Below, piece after piece: positions 17,126-25,108 of a stretch of 64,000 bases of DNA. Position 1 is the stretch's first letter, and each line of letters starts with the position of its first letter. The stretch is taken from the NCBI RefSeq assembly GCF_001905845.1, contig NZ_LIVZ01000001.1, positions 372,001 to 436,000 of the forward strand. Direction: 5' to 3'. The position numbers and the translations under genes are program-made. This stretch comes from Streptomyces sp. TSRI0107. Its GTDB lineage: Bacteria; Actinomycetota; Actinomycetes; Streptomycetales; Streptomycetaceae. The notes beneath the pieces are model-generated. The model was not told the DNA's origin. It searched no databases and was given only the letters and a program-made list of their open reading frames with translations.

Positions 17126-17832
17126 CAGGCCACCTCCCGCACGTCCGCGCCCTCGGCGACCACCGTGCCGTCGCGCAGCGACACCTCGCGGTCGGCGTAC
17201 GCCGCGACCCGCGCGTCGTGCGTGATCACCAGGACGGAGGTGCCGGCCTCACGGGCGGCGTGCACCAGCGCGGTCATCACCTGCTCCCCGGCGAGCGAGT
17301 CCAGCGCCCCGGTCGGCTCGTCGGCGAAGACCACCTTCGGGCCGGTGACCAGGGCCCGCGCCAGCGCGACCCGCTGTGCCTGGCCGCCGCTCAGCTCGCC
17401 GGGCCGCAGCTCGCCCTGCCCGCGCACCCCGAACCGCTCCAGCCACTCCCCGGCCGCCGTGTGCGCCTGCCCGCGGCCCTGCCCGGCCAGCAGCAGCGGC
17501 AGCGCCACGTTGTCCAGCGCGGTCAGCTCCGGTATCAGCTGCCCGAACTGGAACACCACGCCGAACTCGGTGCGCCGCAGCTCGCTCAGCCGGGCCTCCG
17601 GCAGCCGGTCGACGCGTTCGCCGCCGTAGGCGACCGCGCCGCCGTCGGGCCGGACGATGCCGGCCAGGCAGTGCAGCAGCGTGGACTTGCCGCTGCCGCT
17701 GGGGCCGGTCACGGCGAGGATCTCGCCGGCCGCCAGTTCGACGGAGGCGCCGCGCAGCGCCTCCGTCCTGCCGTGCGCCTTGACCAGGCCGCGGGCCGCG
17801 AGCAGCGGTGCGGTGCTGTGGTCGGCCGTCAT
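17122..17832 (-). CDS. ABC transporter ATP-binding protein (MacB/LolD type)
   Basis: 236 residues from the ATG at 17832. Walker A is GPSGSGKST, the Q-loop is VVFQFGQLIPEL, the signature is LSGGQAQR, Walker B ends in VVFADEPTGALD, and the switch His lies in ITHDARV. The Q-loop and TGALD pattern place it with LolD/MacB ATPases that pair with FtsX-type permeases. It overlaps both the upstream PadR gene and the downstream permease gene by four bases. A longer upstream extension in frame is a shadow of the PadR gene. Confidence 0.93.
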   Translation of the reverse strand: MTADHSTAPLLAARGLVKAHGRTEALRGASVELAAGEILAVTGPSGSGKSTLLHCLAGIVRPDGGAVAYGGERVDRLPEARLSELRRTEFGVVFQFGQLIPELTALDNVALPLLLAGQGRGQAHTAAGEWLERFGVRGQGELRPGELSGGQAQRVALARALVTGPKVVFADEPTGALDSLAGEQVMTALVHAAREAGTSVLVITHDARVAAYADREVSLRDGTVVAEGADVREVAW

Positions 17833-18371
17833 GTGGGATCTACCTCCGCGGTCAGGGTCGTCAGCCGGGCCGCGGTGGTGGTCATCCAGCGCAGGTCGGC
17901 GTCGAGGTGGGTGAGGGCGTAGTCGGCGGACAGGACCGTCGACAGATCGGCGCCCGGGGCGGTCTTCACCGCTGTGAGCTCGCGCATCCGCGCCATGTGC
18001 GCGGCGCGCTGGTCGCGCAGATATCGCTCGGGGTCGCCGTCGGCGAGGATCGCGACGACGACCTTGGCGAAGATCTCGTTGGCGACGAACGGCGCGGGCG
18101 GGGTGACTTCCCCCGCCCAGCGGGCGAGTTCGCCGGCGCCCTCCTCGGTGGAGCGGTACAGGGTGCGCTCGGGGCCGCCGTCGGCGTCGGTGCCGTCGAC
18201 CTCGGCCAGTCCGTCGCGGACCAGTCGTTGCAGGGTCGTGTACACCTGCCCGTAGGCCAGCGGACGGGCCTGCGGGAAGCGTTCGTCGTGCCGTCGCTTG
18301 AGGTCGTAGCCATGGCTGGGACCGGCGGCGAGCAGCCCGAGCAGGATGTGGCGGGTGCTCATGTCGATCAT
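17829..18371 (-). CDS. PadR-family transcriptional regulator
   Basis: About 180 residues. The winged helix is N-terminal (HILLGLLAAGPSHGYDLKRR ... YGQVYTTLQRLVRDGLAE), followed by the helical dimerisation region seen in PadR subfamily members. Start is ATG 18371 (MIDMST) or ATG 18362 (MSTRHI); neither has a clear ribosome site, so the mRNA may be leaderless. A 20-bp palindrome ends six bases upstream, and the gene overlaps the ABC ATPase gene by four bases. It therefore very probably represses its own operon until a ligand, likely the transporter substrate, is present. Confidence 0.88.
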   Translation of the reverse strand: MIDMSTRHILLGLLAAGPSHGYDLKRRHDERFPQARPLAYGQVYTTLQRLVRDGLAEVDGTDADGGPERTLYRSTEEGAGELARWAGEVTPPAPFVANEIFAKVVVAILADGDPERYLRDQRAAHMARMRELTAVKTAPGADLSTVLSADYALTHLDADLRWMTTTAARLTTLTAEVDPT

Positions 18372-18376
18372 TATGT

Positions 18377-18396
18377 ACTCGGTATATGTACTGAGT
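18377..18396. promoter_or_regulatory. PadR operator palindrome
   Basis: ACTCGGTATATGTACTGAGT, a 20-bp inverted repeat with one mismatch in the 8-bp arms, centred 16 bp upstream of the PadR start. Its position and the self-repressing habit of PadR proteins make it the likely operator of the PadR-ABC operon. Confidence 0.65.
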
Positions 18397-18439
18397 GAAT
18401 AGCGGCTCGAAAAAACTTTTCGGAGCGCCGCCCTCGGGA

Positions 18440-21301
18440 TCAGTCCCGGACCGCGTACGCCTCCACCGACCACAGCGAATAGCCGTACCGCGTGGCCCGC
18501 TTGTCGCCCTGCACCCGCACGTAGCGCACGTCCCGCTCGTCCATGCGCAGCTCCTCGCGGCCCCCGCGGCCGTCCCGCACGGTCGCCGCCGTGCGCCAGC
18601 GGCGGCCGTCCGCGGAGACCTGGATCCGGTACGCCGACGGATACGCGTCCTGCCAGTGCAGCACCACCCGGCCCAGCCGGACCGGGGCGGCCAGCTCCAC
18701 CTGCCACCAGGCGCCGTCCGCCACCGGCGACGACCAGCGGGTCTCCGGGTCGCCGTCGTTCGCCGCGGCCGCCGGGAAGTCGGGCGTCTCGTCACCCGAG
18801 GACCGCGCGGTGCCGGTGCGCGCCAGATCCGGGCCGCCGGTGGGCGGCACCGCGCGGACGGTGACCGTACGGCTCACCCCGCCGAACGCGAGCCTGACGT
18901 CGTACGACCGGGCCGGCGTCCCGCGCGGCACGCGCACGTCGACCGGCACCTCGACCGCCGTCCCGCGCGGGAGGGCCAGCACGCCCTCCGGCACTCGCAC
19001 GTCGACGCCCTTCGGCGCCTCGGCGGTGAGCCGCCCGCGCACCTCCTGCGGCCGCAGGGACGCCAGCCGCACCTCGATGCGCCGTGTCCCGCCGATGTCC
19101 GCGTCCACCTCGTCGCGCGCCACGCCCAGGGACGCGGCGGGCGAGTCGGCGTACCAGGGCACCAGATGCCGTACGCGCGACGGCGCGGGGCCGGTGACGC
19201 GCAGGGCGTCGGCACGCAGCCGGGCCTGGAGCTCCGTCGCGCCGGACGCGTCCAGGCTGCCGAGCGGGCGCCAGCCCTCGCCCGGCACACGGGCCTCAAC
19301 GGTCCCGCCGGTCCCCGGCTCCGTCAGCACCGTCACCGCGCTCAGCGCGCGGGCGCGCGGGAGGCGCACCATGCGGCCGTCGGCGGGCTCGCCGGGCCGC
19401 GCGTCCGGCTCGCCGTCCAGGCCCGCCCACGTCTCGTACGACCGCTGCGCCCGCGCCAGGAACGGGTCCAGCACCCCCTCGCCGACCGTCACCCGGGACT
19501 CCGCGAGCCGCTTCCGCAGCTCGCCGAGGGCGCGGTACGCCGTCCAGGCCGCCGCCGGGTCGCCCGCGCGCTGGGCGCGGAGCATGTCGAGCGCCAGCAC
19601 ACCCCCGTCGCCGTACCGGGACAGCTGCTCGGACCAGGGCGCCACCTCGTCGGCCAGCGCGGTCGGCGCGAGCCGGTCCGGGGTCTCGCGCATCACCGTG
19701 AACGCCTCGCGCAGCCGGCGCTCGGCGCCCTCGTCGCCACCCGCGCGCGTGCGCCAGAACTCCGCCATCAGCGGCCGCAGATACGCCGACTCCGTCCCGC
19801 CCAGCACCGACGACGCGTCGTTCCCGGCGAGCGCCGCCAGCGCCGCCTCCCGGCCGTCGTCGCCGCCCGCCAGGTCGTCGATCGCGGCCCGCCAGGATTC
19901 CTGGGGCCGGTAGGCGCGCGGGTTCCAGGCGTAGTCGGCGGCCGTGAACAGCGGGATACGGGAGGCCGTGGCCTGTTCCATCGCGTTGGCGAGCAGCGCC
20001 GCCGAGCCGGTCGCGACGGCCGGTTCCCGGCCGGTGTACGGGCCGAGGAAGACCCGGCCGGGCGCGTAGTCGTTGACCGGGTAGTTGTCCATGGTGGCCA
20101 GCGGATGCCGGAACACCTCCCGCGCGGTGGCCAGTTCCCGCCCGGTGATGGTCCGGGGCACCACCCCGACACCGGTCCACGCCACCGTCACGTCCGCGTC
20201 CAGCGCGCCCGCCAGCGCCTTCCGGTAGTCGGTCGTGCCGTCCTGGTAGTACTCGGTCGGCATCAACGTCAGTGCCGCCGAGCCGGGGTGACGTTCCGCC
20301 AGGTGCCGGGCCACGGCGTTCGTCACACGCGCCTGGGCCCGCGCAGCCGCCTCCGGACCCGACCCGAACCGCTCCTCGTCCGCCTCGCAGTGCCACTCGC
20401 TGTAGCTGACGTCCTGGAACTGGAGCTGGAACGCCCGGAAACCCAGCGCCCACATCGCGTCCAGCTTCCGGTTCAGCGCCCGCACGTCCGCGTCCGACGC
20501 GAAGCACATCGCCTGGCCCGGCGCCACCGCCCAGCCCAGCGTCACATGGTTGCGGCGCGCCCGCTCCGCCAGCTCCCGGAACTCGGCGCGCTGCTTGGCC
20601 GGGTAGGGCTCCTGCCAGCGGGCCTGCCGGTACAGGTCGTCGCCGGGGGCGTACAGGTAACGGTTCTGCTTGGTGCGGCCCATGAAGTCCAGCTGGGCGA
20701 GCCGCTCCTGATGCGTCCACGGGGTGCCGTAGAAGCCCTCCGTGGTGCCGCGCACGGCGGTGCCGGGCCAGTCGCGGACGTCGGCGCCCGCGATCGTGCC
20801 GTCGGGGCGCACCAGCTGACGCAGCGTCTGCACCGCGTGGAACAGGCCGTCCTCGCCCGCGCCGGAGAGGGTGACGCCCGAGGGGCCGGCGGAGAGGCGG
20901 TAGCCGCCGGAGGGCAGCGCCTGCCGGTCGCCGGCGCGCGCCCGCTCCGTGCCCACCCGCACCACCATTGCGCCCGGGGGCAGCGGGTCACCCGCCGAGA
21001 GCGCCGCGATCCGGCGCGCGCCCGCCGCCCGCAGCACCGCGCGCAGCTCCTCCAGGTCGGACGGGCCGGCCGTGCCGTCGGTGACCAGCGCGACCTCGTC
21101 GGTGACGGTGGCGGGCGTGCCGGTGGCGCGCAGCGACTGGGGGCGGGGCCACACGGAGAGCTCGGGGGACGCCGACTCCGGCGTCTGCGCGGCCGTGCCG
21201 GGCGCGGGCGGGGCCGCCACGGCGGCCGGGGCGCCGCCCAGGGCTCCGGCGACGACGGCGAACGCGAGCGCGGCCGCGCCCTTTCCACGCCGCAGCTGCA
21301 C
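18440..21301 (-). CDS. Secreted beta-N-acetylhexosaminidase, GH84-like, with CBM32
   Basis: 953 residues from the GTG at 21301, with AGGAGGGG about 4-9 bases upstream. A Sec signal peptide (about 1-30, ending AVAA) is followed by a GH20-like beta/alpha domain (about 48-170), a GH84 barrel starting at GFYGTPWTHQERL, an alpha-helical segment, a beta-sandwich, and a C-terminal F5/8 type C (CBM32) domain. It should act outside the cell on chitin, hyaluronan or glycoprotein GlcNAc. The catalytic strand reads FQLQFQDVSYSEW, so the usual GH84 Asp-Asp pair appears as Gln-Asp. The GlcNAc kinase operon is about 7 kb away. Length is normal for multi-domain GH84 proteins. Confidence 0.87.
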   Translation of the reverse strand: MQLRRGKGAAALAFAVVAGALGGAPAAVAAPPAPGTAAQTPESASPELSVWPRPQSLRATGTPATVTDEVALVTDGTAGPSDLEELRAVLRAAGARRIAALSAGDPLPPGAMVVRVGTERARAGDRQALPSGGYRLSAGPSGVTLSGAGEDGLFHAVQTLRQLVRPDGTIAGADVRDWPGTAVRGTTEGFYGTPWTHQERLAQLDFMGRTKQNRYLYAPGDDLYRQARWQEPYPAKQRAEFRELAERARRNHVTLGWAVAPGQAMCFASDADVRALNRKLDAMWALGFRAFQLQFQDVSYSEWHCEADEERFGSGPEAAARAQARVTNAVARHLAERHPGSAALTLMPTEYYQDGTTDYRKALAGALDADVTVAWTGVGVVPRTITGRELATAREVFRHPLATMDNYPVNDYAPGRVFLGPYTGREPAVATGSAALLANAMEQATASRIPLFTAADYAWNPRAYRPQESWRAAIDDLAGGDDGREAALAALAGNDASSVLGGTESAYLRPLMAEFWRTRAGGDEGAERRLREAFTVMRETPDRLAPTALADEVAPWSEQLSRYGDGGVLALDMLRAQRAGDPAAAWTAYRALGELRKRLAESRVTVGEGVLDPFLARAQRSYETWAGLDGEPDARPGEPADGRMVRLPRARALSAVTVLTEPGTGGTVEARVPGEGWRPLGSLDASGATELQARLRADALRVTGPAPSRVRHLVPWYADSPAASLGVARDEVDADIGGTRRIEVRLASLRPQEVRGRLTAEAPKGVDVRVPEGVLALPRGTAVEVPVDVRVPRGTPARSYDVRLAFGGVSRTVTVRAVPPTGGPDLARTGTARSSGDETPDFPAAAANDGDPETRWSSPVADGAWWQVELAAPVRLGRVVLHWQDAYPSAYRIQVSADGRRWRTAATVRDGRGGREELRMDERDVRYVRVQGDKRATRYGYSLWSVEAYAVRD

Positions 21302-21343
21302 GGGCCCCTCCTCGTTCTCGCACGGCTCCGTCCCGGGTGACCG

Positions 21344-21372
21344 AGCCCACCATCCGGGGGTGAGGGTGTCAA
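21344..21372 (-). promoter_or_regulatory. Promoter of the GH84 gene
   Basis: On the minus strand TTGACA (21367-21372), a 17-bp spacer and TGGGCT (21344-21349) form a sigma-70-like promoter, giving a leader of about 35 nt before the GTG at 21301. The rest of the 277-bp gap to 21579 shows no gene. Confidence 0.5.
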
Positions 21373-21578
21373 CGGGGGTGGCCGTAATGCGTGGATTGCC
21401 GGAGTCTGGAGAGGGCGGGTGGGCGTGGAATGTGGCGAGAAGTGCGTTGTTCGTCATTCGGGCGTCTGCCGACGCGTTCACTGGGTAGGGCTGCGGTAGG
21501 CCCCGTCGTGATCCGGCAGGGCCCGACCTTCCCGGCGCCGTACTCGGCGGCGGGACCGCGACCGACAAGGAGGCCACC

Positions 21579-21806
21579 GTGGCCGCACCGGCACACCTGC
21601 TCATCACCGCCCTGTCCAAACCCACGGCGGAACTCTCCGCCCACCTGCCGGAACAACCGGGCCCCGAGCCCCACCTGTGCTCCTTCAGCGCCGAGGGCGC
21701 CTGCGCCCAGGCCCCCCTCACCAGCGAACCCCCGCTCCCCGACGCCGAACCCCTCACCAGCGAGCCGCCGCTCGCCACTCCGGACGCCGACTCCATGAGG
21801 CCGTAG
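21579..21806 (+). CDS. Small hypothetical protein coupled to malQ
   Basis: 75 residues from the GTG at 21579, which has an excellent AAGGAGG 4 bases upstream. The stop TAG (21804-21806) is directly followed by the malQ ATG at 21807, so the two are probably translationally coupled. The N-terminus (HLLITALSKPTAELSAHL) could form one amphipathic helix; the rest is Pro/Glu/Ala-rich, with the peptide LTSEPPL occurring twice and two Cys in between. I do not recognise a family. The strong ribosome site argues for real translation, possibly as a leader that feeds ribosomes into malQ. Confidence 0.55.
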   Translation: MAAPAHLLITALSKPTAELSAHLPEQPGPEPHLCSFSAEGACAQAPLTSEPPLPDAEPLTSEPPLATPDADSMRP

Positions 21807-23921
21807 ATGACCGCGCCCCGCCCGGCACCCCCTCTCGAGGACGAGCTTCCCGGCGAGGAGCTGACCCGGCTCGCCGAGCTGCACGGCGTGGCCACCTCCT
21901 ACCGGCCGTCCCCCGACCGCACGGTCACCGCCTCCGCCGCCGCCGTCGTCCGCGCCCTGCGCGCGCTCGACGTCGACGCCGGCACCCCCGAGGCCGTACG
22001 CGCCGCGCTCACCGCGTGCCTGCGGGAACGGGACGAGCGGCTGCTGCCGCCCACCCTGGTCCGCTGGGCCGGCGGCGCAGCGCCGGAGGCCGTCGCCGCG
22101 CTGCCCGCCGGGACCCGGCTGCGGATCGAGACCGAGCAGGGCGAGACCCACACCACCACCGACCAGCTGCCGCCCGGCGTCCACCGCCTCACGGCCGCCG
22201 CGCCCGACGGCCGCACCGCCGACGCCCATCTGGTGGTCGCCCCGGCCCGGCTGCCCAGCCCGCCCGGCCGCGCCTACGGCCTGCTCGTACAGCTGTACTC
22301 GCTGCTCTCCCGGCGCTCCTGGGGCATGGGCGACCTCGGCGACCTGGGCGAGCTGGCCGGCTGGGCGGGCCGCACCCTCGGCGCCGGATTCGTCCAGGTC
22401 AACCCGCTGCACGCGGCCGTCCCCGGCGCCCCCACCGACCCCTCCCCGTACCGCCCCTCCTCCCGGCGCTTCCCCGACCCCGCGCACCTGCGGATCGAGG
22501 ACGTCCCCGAGTACGCGTACGCCCTCGGCGGCCCGGACGGCGAGCGGCTGCGGGCGCTGCTGGAGCGGGCCGGCAAGCTGCGGGACGCGGTGCTGGACAA
22601 GGGCGCGCTGATCGACCGGGACGCCGTCTGGGAGCTCAAGCGGGAGGCGCTGGAACTGCTGTGCCGGGTCCCGCTCGGCCCCGGCCGGCAGGCCGCCTAC
22701 AACGACTTCCTCGCCGCCCAGGGCCAGGCCCTGGAGGACCACGCCACCTGGAACGCCCTCGCCGAGGTCCACGGCTCCGACTGGCACCGGTGGCCCGCCG
22801 GGCTGCGCGACCCCCGCTCCCCGGAGACCGCCCGGGCCCGCGCCGGCCTCATGGACCGCGTCGACCTCCACTGCCGCCTCGCCTGGCTCACCGACAGCCA
22901 GCTGCGCGCCGCCCAGCGCACCGCGCGCGAGGCGGGCATGCCCGTCGGCGTCGTGCACGACCTGGCGGTCGGGGTGCACCCCGGCGGCGCCGACGCCTGG
23001 GCCCAGCAGGACTGCTTCGCCGCCGGCATGTCCGTCGGCGCCCCGCCCGACGCGTTCAACGCCCGCGGCCAGGACTGGGGCCTGCCGCCCTGGCGCCCCG
23101 ACCGCCTCGCCGCGACCGGCTACGCCCCCTACCGCTCCCTGCTGCGCGCCCTGTTCCGCTACGCGGGCGCGCTGCGCATCGACCACGTCATGGGCCTGTT
23201 CCGCCTGTGGTGGGTGCCCCAGGGGCAGCCGCCCACCGAGGGCACCTACGTCCGCTACGACGCCGAGGCCATGCTCGCCGTCCTGGTGCTGGAGGCCTCG
23301 AGGGCGGGCGCCGTGGTGATCGGCGAGGACCTGGGCACCGTGGAGCCCGGCGTCCGCGAACGGCTGCGCGAACGCGGTGTGCTCGGCACGTCCGTCCTCT
23401 GGTTCGAACGCGACTGGGACGGCGACGGCCGCCCCCTGCCCCCCGAGGCCTGGCGCGCCGACTGCCTCGCCACCGCCACCACCCACGACCTGCCGCCCAC
23501 CGCGGCCCGGCTCACCGGCGAACACGTCGACCTGCGCGACCGGCTCGGCCTGCTCGCCCGCCCGCTCGCCGACGAGCGCGCGGAGGCGGCGGCGGACACC
23601 GCGGAGTGGCTGGCGTTCCTGTCCCGGCTCGGCCTGCTGCCCGGCACCGGCGGCGGCTCGGACGGGGCGTCGGAGGAGGCCGAGGTGCAGGCCGTCCACC
23701 GTTTCCTGCTGCGCACCCCGGCCCGCATGGTCGGCGTCTGGCTCCCCGACGGCGTCGGCGACCGCCGCCCGCAGAACCTGCCCGGCACCTGGGACCAGTA
23801 CCCGAACTGGCGGCTGCCCGTCGCGGACGCGCGGGGCCGGCCGATGCCGCTGGAGGAGCTGACGGGCTCGGCCCGGCTGCGGGCCCTGGTCGAGGTGCTG
23901 CGGGCCGAGGCGGGGCGGTGA
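21807..23921 (+). CDS. malQ: 4-alpha-glucanotransferase (amylomaltase, GH77)
   Basis: 704 residues, the usual length for actinobacterial MalQ. It carries an N-terminal extension (1-150) before the barrel, then the GH77 signatures SRRSWGMGDLGDL, FVQVNPLHA, RIDHVMG (nucleophile Asp), VVIGEDLGTVEPGV (acid/base Glu) and THDLPPTAARLTG (third Asp). It transfers alpha-1,4-glucan segments in glycogen and maltodextrin metabolism in the cytoplasm. It starts immediately after the stop of the 75-residue ORF and carries no ribosome site of its own beyond that gene's sequence, so expression probably depends on the upstream ORF. Confidence 0.95.
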   Translation: MTAPRPAPPLEDELPGEELTRLAELHGVATSYRPSPDRTVTASAAAVVRALRALDVDAGTPEAVRAALTACLRERDERLLPPTLVRWAGGAAPEAVAALPAGTRLRIETEQGETHTTTDQLPPGVHRLTAAAPDGRTADAHLVVAPARLPSPPGRAYGLLVQLYSLLSRRSWGMGDLGDLGELAGWAGRTLGAGFVQVNPLHAAVPGAPTDPSPYRPSSRRFPDPAHLRIEDVPEYAYALGGPDGERLRALLERAGKLRDAVLDKGALIDRDAVWELKREALELLCRVPLGPGRQAAYNDFLAAQGQALEDHATWNALAEVHGSDWHRWPAGLRDPRSPETARARAGLMDRVDLHCRLAWLTDSQLRAAQRTAREAGMPVGVVHDLAVGVHPGGADAWAQQDCFAAGMSVGAPPDAFNARGQDWGLPPWRPDRLAATGYAPYRSLLRALFRYAGALRIDHVMGLFRLWWVPQGQPPTEGTYVRYDAEAMLAVLVLEASRAGAVVIGEDLGTVEPGVRERLRERGVLGTSVLWFERDWDGDGRPLPPEAWRADCLATATTHDLPPTAARLTGEHVDLRDRLGLLARPLADERAEAAADTAEWLAFLSRLGLLPGTGGGSDGASEEAEVQAVHRFLLRTPARMVGVWLPDGVGDRRPQNLPGTWDQYPNWRLPVADARGRPMPLEELTGSARLRALVEVLRAEAGR

Positions 23922-23979
23922 CGCGCCGGGGCCGCGCCTCGTACGGCACCCCGGGCGCGCGGCCCCGACCGGCGTTCGC

Positions 23980-23993
23980 TACTTTTGGGACCG
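23980..23993 (+). promoter_or_regulatory. Leaderless-type promoter for the small membrane protein
   Basis: TACTTT at 23980-23985 is followed by seven bases and then the GTG at 23993, the spacing expected if transcription starts at the initiation codon. No ribosome site is visible. Confidence 0.45.
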
Positions 23994-24271
23994 TGGACAA
24001 GAAGAACGCCCTGCGCGCCGGCGCCCTGGCCGCCGGTACGACGCTGATGATGTTGCTCATGTCGTCTCCCGCGAGCGCGCTGACGCGCGACGACGGCGAC
24101 GACCCCGGCTCGGGCCTCAGCGTCATCGAGACGCTGGGTCTGTACGTCATCGCCCCGATCGCGCTGTTCGCGGTCATCGCGGGTCTGGTGATGGTCCTGG
24201 ACAAGTCCCAGGAGAAGCACCGGGTGACCACCAAGAACATCAAGACGAAGGCCACGGCCTCCAAGGCCTGA
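23993..24271 (+). CDS. Small membrane protein
   Basis: 92 residues from the GTG at 23993. A signal-like hydrophobic stretch (about 7-29, ending SSPASA) is followed by an acidic Asp/Gly segment, a second membrane helix (about 47-68) and a Lys-rich cytoplasmic tail. The topology is therefore a single anchored protein with a short external acidic loop, or a two-helix hairpin. No enzymatic motif is visible and the function is unknown. A leaderless promoter precedes it, and a long convergent hairpin follows 17 bp after the stop. Confidence 0.72.
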   Translation: MDKKNALRAGALAAGTTLMMLLMSSPASALTRDDGDDPGSGLSVIETLGLYVIAPIALFAVIAGLVMVLDKSQEKHRVTTKNIKTKATASKA

Positions 24272-24287
24272 CCGGCACCACACGTTC

Positions 24288-24357
24288 CGCCGAGGGCGCC
24301 GGCCTCGCCGCACGTACGCGCGTCAGCCGTACGACGGTGAGGCCGGCGCCCTCGGCG
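24288..24357. terminator. Bidirectional terminator hairpin
   Basis: Arms 24288-24310 and 24335-24357 pair over about 23 bp with one mismatch (core GAGGGCGCCGGCCTC), around a 24-nt loop. It lies between the convergent small-membrane-protein and TetR genes and would serve both. Confidence 0.85.
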
Positions 24358-24396
24358 TGTTCTCTTCCGGTTCCGAGGCGCCCGTCCTCGCCGGTG

Positions 24397-24978
24397 TCAG
24401 GGGCTCGGCGCGGTGAGGTAGCGCTGGAGCGTCGGCGCCAGCCAGGCCACGATCTCCTCGCGGGGCAGCGCCACGGCCGGCGGGACGCGCAGCACATACC
24501 GGGTCAGCGCGAGACCGAGCAGCTGCGACGCGACGAGCACGGCCCGCGCGGGCACCTGCTCGGGGTCCGGGCAGACCTGGCGGGCGACCGGCAGCACCTG
24601 GTCCCGCAGGATGCCCTGCATCCGCTCGGCCCCGGCCTGACCGGCGACACCGACCCGCAGCAGGGCGGTCATCACCTCGTTCTCCTCCCACACGCCGAGG
24701 AAGTGCGTCACCAGGGCCCGGCCCACGGTGGGACGGGGCAGGGCGGAGAGATCGGGCAGCTGCAGGTCGACGGCGACGGCCGCCGCGAACAGTCCCTCCT
24801 TGTTGCCGTAGTAGCGCATGACCATCGACGGGTCGATGCCCGCGTCCCTGGCGATGGCCCGGATGGTGGCGCGGTCGTACCCGTCGGCGGCGAAGCGTTC
24901 GCGGGCCGCGTCGAGGATGGCGACGCGGGTGGCGTCGGAGCGGCGGGCTCTGCGGGTGTCGGCGGCGGTGTCGCTCAT
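24397..24978 (-). CDS. TetR-family transcriptional regulator
   Basis: 193 residues. The N-terminal HTH (about 18-64: AILDAARERFAADGYDRATI ... MVMRYYGNKEGLF) is followed by a helical ligand domain. No ribosome site precedes the ATG at 24978, so translation may start on a leaderless mRNA. It is divergent from an FAD monooxygenase gene across a 130-bp region carrying two large related palindromes, a classic local repressor-target arrangement. The inducer is probably a small lipophilic compound oxidised by the monooxygenase. Confidence 0.9.
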   Translation of the reverse strand: MSDTAADTRRARRSDATRVAILDAARERFAADGYDRATIRAIARDAGIDPSMVMRYYGNKEGLFAAAVAVDLQLPDLSALPRPTVGRALVTHFLGVWEENEVMTALLRVGVAGQAGAERMQGILRDQVLPVARQVCPDPEQVPARAVLVASQLLGLALTRYVLRVPPAVALPREEIVAWLAPTLQRYLTAPSP

Positions 24979-24992
24979 GCGGACGAGGGTAA

Positions 24993-25022
24993 GTCAACGT
25001 GTGTTGGCCAACAAGTGTTGAC
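24993..25022. promoter_or_regulatory. TetR operator 1
   Basis: A 30-bp palindrome with outer half-sites GTCAAC (24993-24998) and GTTGAC (25017-25022) around a perfect TGTTGGCCAACA core. It starts 14 bp upstream of the TetR ATG. Confidence 0.7.
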
Positions 25023-25047
25023 TCGGCGGCCGAGCCGTCCTACGTTT

Positions 25048-25081
25048 TTGCCAACAGACGTTGGCCAACAGTTGTTGGCAA
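25048..25081. promoter_or_regulatory. TetR operator 2
   Basis: A 34-bp palindrome with outer arms TTGCCAAC and GTTGGCAA around a GTTGGCCAAC core. It shares the TTGGCCAA centre with operator 1 and ends 27 bp before the monooxygenase ATG, where it would block that promoter. Confidence 0.7.
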
Positions 25082-25108
25082 ACGGGCGTTGAGATCCAGG
25101 AGGCCACC

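Noticed and set aside
18395..21340. Long plus-strand open frame opposite the GH84 gene
   Set aside because: No recognisable motifs, Arg/His-rich composition, and it exactly overlaps a well-supported secreted enzyme gene; a typical GC-skew artefact.
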